Below are positions 61,301-64,000 of a stretch of 64,000 nt of DNA, piece by piece. The notes under the pieces were generated by a model. The model made no database searches. It was not told the origin of the DNA and saw nothing but the letters and a program-made list of their open reading frames with translations. This DNA comes from Nothopassalora personata (Eukaryota; Ascomycota; Dothideomycetes; Mycosphaerellales; Mycosphaerellaceae). A program made the translations under genes and the position numbers. How positions within the stretch are numbered: the stretch's first letter is position 1; each line of letters opens with the position of its first letter. The stretch is taken from NCBI GenBank assembly GCA_033816765.1, contig CM066297.1, forward strand, positions 1,606,573 to 1,670,572. The letters run 5' to 3'.

Positions 61301-64000
61301 GCCTTTCACATCCAGAGGTGCGACCGCAATCGCTTTGGTCACCCATGCACGACATCGCTGATGAAATGCGGTGAGTGTTGCTTGTCGATCATGTACGTCG
61401 TCGCCGAGTTGAATAGACACATTACCTCGATGAGAGCTGTAACGAGACACGAAGGAGTACTCATCAGTCTCAGTATCGAGGCAGCTCTTCCATACCAGCG
61501 ACAGCAGTTCCAGCAGTGCGAAGATCGATGCTTTCTGGCAAAGTGCTGATGGAATCTGGTCGATGATTCGGTCACAGGACATCATGGCCGCTTGGCGGAC
61601 TTTCGTTATGCGATGGCAGCATCCTTCGAGTAAAATCGCTAGCTGGCCTGCCACTTGTGGTGCCGCAGATTCTTGTCGCGTGCCTGACAAAGATCTGCTC
61701 AGATACGTATTGACGCCGTTTTTGGCCACTTCGAGCATACAACTACCCAGTGCGCCCTTCTTGACTTTGTCTTCGAGGAAATATGGTAGCACAGCAGTAC
61801 AGTCGCCGCCGCGGGCGCGAAGTGTAGAGACCAGTAGAGCTGCCTGCAGGAATGTACACTCTGGGTAGCTCAGCTTCGTGATATCTGTTTGGCAGCCGGG
61901 AAGTGCTTGGGTCAGCAGCTGCTTCTGCTGGACATGCTGCTCTGGGCCCGATCCTCGACGCAGAATAGCGTTGAGCTCGATACTGCTGTCGGGCATGTCC
62001 ACGCGAGCTTCATCGACCAGCGGTAGACTATACATTGCCATCGTCTGAAGTTCTCGAGCATGCTCTTTGGTGGCCGTGGAGTTGATCGTGAATCCGTGTG
62101 CTGCAATGTTAAACCAGACATCACGTCCCAGACTCCGCAGTTCGTCTTCATCTTCAATCCTCGGATTATGCTCCAGGTCGGTGGATGCAAGTACCGCCAT
62201 GGGTCGGAATAGCTGGGCAATGGCCTTTGATGCGAGCGCAGAATCCACGGTTCGATCAGTCACAGTATCACCACTGCTTATGCAGAAGCTCAACAAGTGC
62301 TTAAGATAGAGCTCAAAGAAGGGCGAGTCCTTCTTGATCCAACCTGCTAGACGAATGCGCGCTTCGTTGACAGCAGACACCACGAGCATATTGTTCTGCA
62401 CGAGCGCATCTCGACCAACACGAGCGTACAGCCGCACCAGCGACTTCAGCTCATTTCTTCCGCCACAGATGCCAAGAGCAGCAATCTCGATGATGATCCG
62501 GGCATCGACAGCTTGACTGATCTTGCCCACTTTCTGTACGAGCATGGATATGACCAAAGCCGTCAGCTGTGTTTCCATCCGACCCACTGCTATGGTGACG
62601 ATTGCTTGGACGACAGTTCCATACACCGTCGCGGTCTCCTCCTCGTCGCTATTGCTGAGGACCAAGGATATGGCGCTACCAAGATTTTGCTGAGAGCCCC
62701 CGTAGTCTTTACTCTGATTGTCGTAGCTGAAGCTGCTGTCGAACAAGGGCAGCTTGCTCTTGGGCTGATCGTTCGAGTGCGCGGTAAGCACGTTACCCAG
62801 ATTGAAGAGCGTACTAATCACCAGGTCCTGAGATGTGTTCTTCAAAATGCGCGCCAGGCACTCGCAAGCCACTGCGGCGGTGGGTGGTGTCATCTTGCCT
62901 TGAACGATCAACCGCGGTAAGGACCGTGTAAGATCTGCAGCGACAGGTTTCGATATGCTTGACAGCACGACCATGGACTTTAGCACTGTTCTGGCAAGCG
63001 CCTCGTCAATCATCTGGGTAGCATCAGCAGTCACGGCATCCAGCCAGCCCTTCAAAACATCAGTGTGCAGAATGTCCATACTAGCGCCTTCACCATCGAG
63101 TATGCAACAGCCCAGAAAGCTTCGAAGAGCACTTGCTTTGATTTCGCGGCCTAAGCGTTGTTGCCAGACAGAAGCTAGCTTCAGATAGTCGGCATCAGCC
63201 TCGAGGAACTTCATCTGCTCCGCGATGGTTGCTGTCAAATGTCGAACATGCTCGTTCAAAGCTTGACCGTTGGTCCGGTACAAAGCCAGGTTACGCTGCA
63301 TCAAGCTTTCGAGCATGGCGTCTCCTCGCATTGGCTCCTGGATCGGCAGCAATGCCAAAACACTTTCTTCGACGATCTCCATAAACGCTTGCTGCAGCAC
63401 CATGGCGCCCAGTGGGTTTCCTTTCGAGGCATAGTAGCGAGTCCATCGTTTCCACTCTTTGACCGTCCTGGAAGTGCTGCTAGCGTTACGAACGGCAGAA
63501 AGCGCACCTTCCAACGACACCATGAAGTCCTCCGAGAGGATCCGTTGTAGCTTCGGTATGAGGGACATACGCTGTTCTGGCGACCAGACTCGGACGTACT
63601 TCGATAACGCATGGAGAAAGCCAAGCAGTGAGACGTTCAGCTGTATAGCCTTGAGAGTTTGATGATCAAGCTCAAACTTGGTCTCGCCATTCTCCAATGG
63701 TTTCAGCCATGCCGTCCTCTCAGCACTAGTCCCAAGCTCTTCAACCGTGTCATTGATACATTCCCATGCTGCCGATCGTAAGGAAGGATGGTTCAGCCCC
63801 AAGGCCAGTACTGCGGTGGTAAGATCGTATGCGAGCGTCTCCCACGGTGGAAGTCGTTGGTGCAGCGGAGAGTGACCAAATGCCTGTCGATGGGATTCTG
63901 ATACGTATGGTGCGAGCTGTCGTAGTAATGCCTCTGCATCCTTGGTCGTCTGTATCAGAGGTGCTGCCTTGCACAACGCTGTCAACACTTCCAGCTCCCG
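58373..64000 (-). CDS. STT4: Phosphatidylinositol 4-kinase type III alpha, Stt4 (partial, N-terminus beyond window)
   Basis: The frame is open from the window end to the stop at 58373, 1875 residues, so only a short N-terminal part is missing (yeast Stt4 is 1900 aa). No intron is needed. The long helical alpha-solenoid precedes a PIK helical domain (about residues 1300-1450) and a C-terminal kinase domain with the hallmark order GDDCRQDVLALQLIA, catalytic loop KDRHNGNIMVD and metal-binding HIDFGFCFD, ending YSTGVYDYFQLLTNGIPY. The enzyme makes plasma-membrane PI4P with Efr3/Ypp1 partners and feeds PI(4,5)P2 and Rho signalling, a link to the RhoGAP gene in this window only in a general sense. 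Confidence 0.96.
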   Translation of the reverse strand, partial: RELEVLTALCKAAPLIQTTKDAEALLRQLAPYVSESHRQAFGHSPLHQRLPPWETLAYDLTTAVLALGLNHPSLRSAAWECINDTVEELGTSAERTAWLKPLENGETKFELDHQTLKAIQLNVSLLGFLHALSKYVRVWSPEQRMSLIPKLQRILSEDFMVSLEGALSAVRNASSTSRTVKEWKRWTRYYASKGNPLGAMVLQQAFMEIVEESVLALLPIQEPMRGDAMLESLMQRNLALYRTNGQALNEHVRHLTATIAEQMKFLEADADYLKLASVWQQRLGREIKASALRSFLGCCILDGEGASMDILHTDVLKGWLDAVTADATQMIDEALARTVLKSMVVLSSISKPVAADLTRSLPRLIVQGKMTPPTAAVACECLARILKNTSQDLVISTLFNLGNVLTAHSNDQPKSKLPLFDSSFSYDNQSKDYGGSQQNLGSAISLVLSNSDEEETATVYGTVVQAIVTIAVGRMETQLTALVISMLVQKVGKISQAVDARIIIEIAALGICGGRNELKSLVRLYARVGRDALVQNNMLVVSAVNEARIRLAGWIKKDSPFFELYLKHLLSFCISSGDTVTDRTVDSALASKAIAQLFRPMAVLASTDLEHNPRIEDEDELRSLGRDVWFNIAAHGFTINSTATKEHARELQTMAMYSLPLVDEARVDMPDSSIELNAILRRGSGPEQHVQQKQLLTQALPGCQTDITKLSYPECTFLQAALLVSTLRARGGDCTAVLPYFLEDKVKKGALGSCMLEVAKNGVNTYLSRSLSGTRQESAAPQVAGQLAILLEGCCHRITKVRQAAMMSCDRIIDQIPSALCQKASIFALLELLSLVWKSCLDTETDEYSFVSRYSSHRGNVSIQLGDDVHDRQATLTAFHQRCRAWVTKAIAVAPLDVKGHLQTYLEEYEDDGAYGHIALGRSFAVEMGGTIPLSDHRLASLAVPINVNSASGFMAQYTTRQEYRRLDGKLETDEEWALVDYSGRLRPAVLDAEAAVRDEAAELRRMSQRLRKQSQVPFEEVRNTLRNAAGILSRNGSARVALIQELVGVPFLLFTKQSINLGISLWLGVVKENPSLESRVHVEVAAGWERSIRLKKGFFNPRIKHPDPFYVKEEFAPSNWAAIKKREQMIHNLIAPHLRLAQFLSSHFSATRLTSPSVERVYTRLMRITLLAMQKTVDHPLAREVHFHIVLLAQKVLRFAVHLDTASRWRLKDAILSAGLSWFTTAPKWSFGSNKLQVKAEVKLLNDVSDELRTLADVGVKGSRELPSLQQRQELLLQLIAHEIWRLQIWIAPRAPESKSIMSGPHDVASQEAAIASLLHVGWREDPRMAVQLVTRFPKSQTLAADVRKLLLRQPEKAIHEPDALYILLGSELPDDVKDQLKYLLYWAPINPMAAVTYFLPSYKNHALIIQYAVRALESHDVDVTFFYVPQIVQALRYDVLGYVERYIIETATFSQLFAHQIIWNMKANAYKDEDSRIPDPVKPVLDRVMDALIGSFLPEDKDFYHREFDFFGKVTGISGTLKPFIKSPKPEKKAKIEEELRKIDVEVGVYLPSNPDGVVIGIDRKSGKPLQSHAKAPYMATFRIRKEDVEDADISSSRALMAKNGASRRRSYEIWQSAIFKVGDDCRQDVLALQLIACFRGIFNTVGLDVYVFPYRVTATAPGCGVIDVLPNSISRDMLGREAVNGLYEYFISKYGYEDSIRFQEARSNFIKSMAAYSIISYLLQFKDRHNGNIMVDDAGHILHIDFGFCFDIAPGGVKFERAPFKLTQEMVAIMGGSSNSQPFKAFEELCIKAFLASRQYVEQLAHIVQMMLDSGLPCFKPQTIQHFKERFVLEKTDREAADFVRKLVHWSERSYSTGVYDYFQLLTNGIPY

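Noticed and set aside
1..64000. tRNA, rRNA, CRISPR, bacterial operon or prophage signals
   Set aside because: Scanning by eye found none; spliceosomal introns and fungal protein families make a prokaryotic system unlikely. A tRNAscan-SE run would be decisive for tRNAs.

Overview
This window reads as nuclear DNA of a filamentous ascomycete. The genes are dense and lie on both strands. Most have 0-3 introns of about 45-95 bp with GTA(A/T)GT-like donors and TGCTAAC-like branch sites. The proteins are of fungal type: Zn2Cys6 factor, DHA14 MFS transporter, NatB Mdm20, Rgd2-type RhoGAP, Stt4. Protein style and short introns suggest a dothideomycete, but that is inference; no rRNA or other marker is present. 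I see no bacterial operon, CRISPR array, rRNA or tRNA that I can support.

Layout. 0.2-14.3 kb: BET2 (Rab geranylgeranyltransferase beta), a U1/C2H2-like zinc-finger protein, a Zn2Cys6 regulator whose 3' end overlaps MGS1/WRNIP1 tail to tail, a SAM methyltransferase, a GNAT, a bZIP factor and a 14-TM MFS transporter. 14.3-16.5 kb: a decayed second MFS gene. 16.5-21.8 kb: a RING E3, a broken ABM-type monooxygenase gene, a nucleotide-kinase-fold protein without its catalytic residues, a GNAT and a small tail-anchored-like protein. 22-26.2 kb: an accessory island with two tandem copies of a lineage-specific gene (one split by a TIR element) and a broken secreted-protein gene. 26.4-27.8 kb: eIF3m. 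27.8-31 kb: an island of relics including an MFS gene that kept only its two ends. 31-41.3 kb: RING protein, disordered protein, PRA1, ERJ5, RAMP4/YSY6, MDM20 and an unknown acidic protein; three of these act in the ER or early secretory pathway. 41.3-44 kb: small or broken genes. 44-54.8 kb: PXR1 G-patch protein, an unknown membrane protein, the RGD2-like F-BAR/DEP/RhoGAP, a small coiled-coil protein and an RRM+YTH m6A-reader candidate. 54.8-58.4 kb: gene-free DNA with a second inverted-repeat element, diverged repeats and a 37-bp tandem. 58.4-64 kb: STT4, cut by the window end.

The housekeeping genes look intact and supply membrane-traffic, lipid-signalling, translation, RNA and genome-maintenance functions. 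The islands between them carry pseudogenes, MITE-like elements and repeat pairs that differ only by transitions, a pattern compatible with repeat-induced point mutation. I found no convincing new multi-gene system. The most unusual items are the catalytically degenerate nucleotide-kinase-like protein, the TIR element splitting one of two paralogs, the end-to-end MFS deletion relic, several overlapping or near-overlapping gene pairs, and two introns of length 3n without stops.
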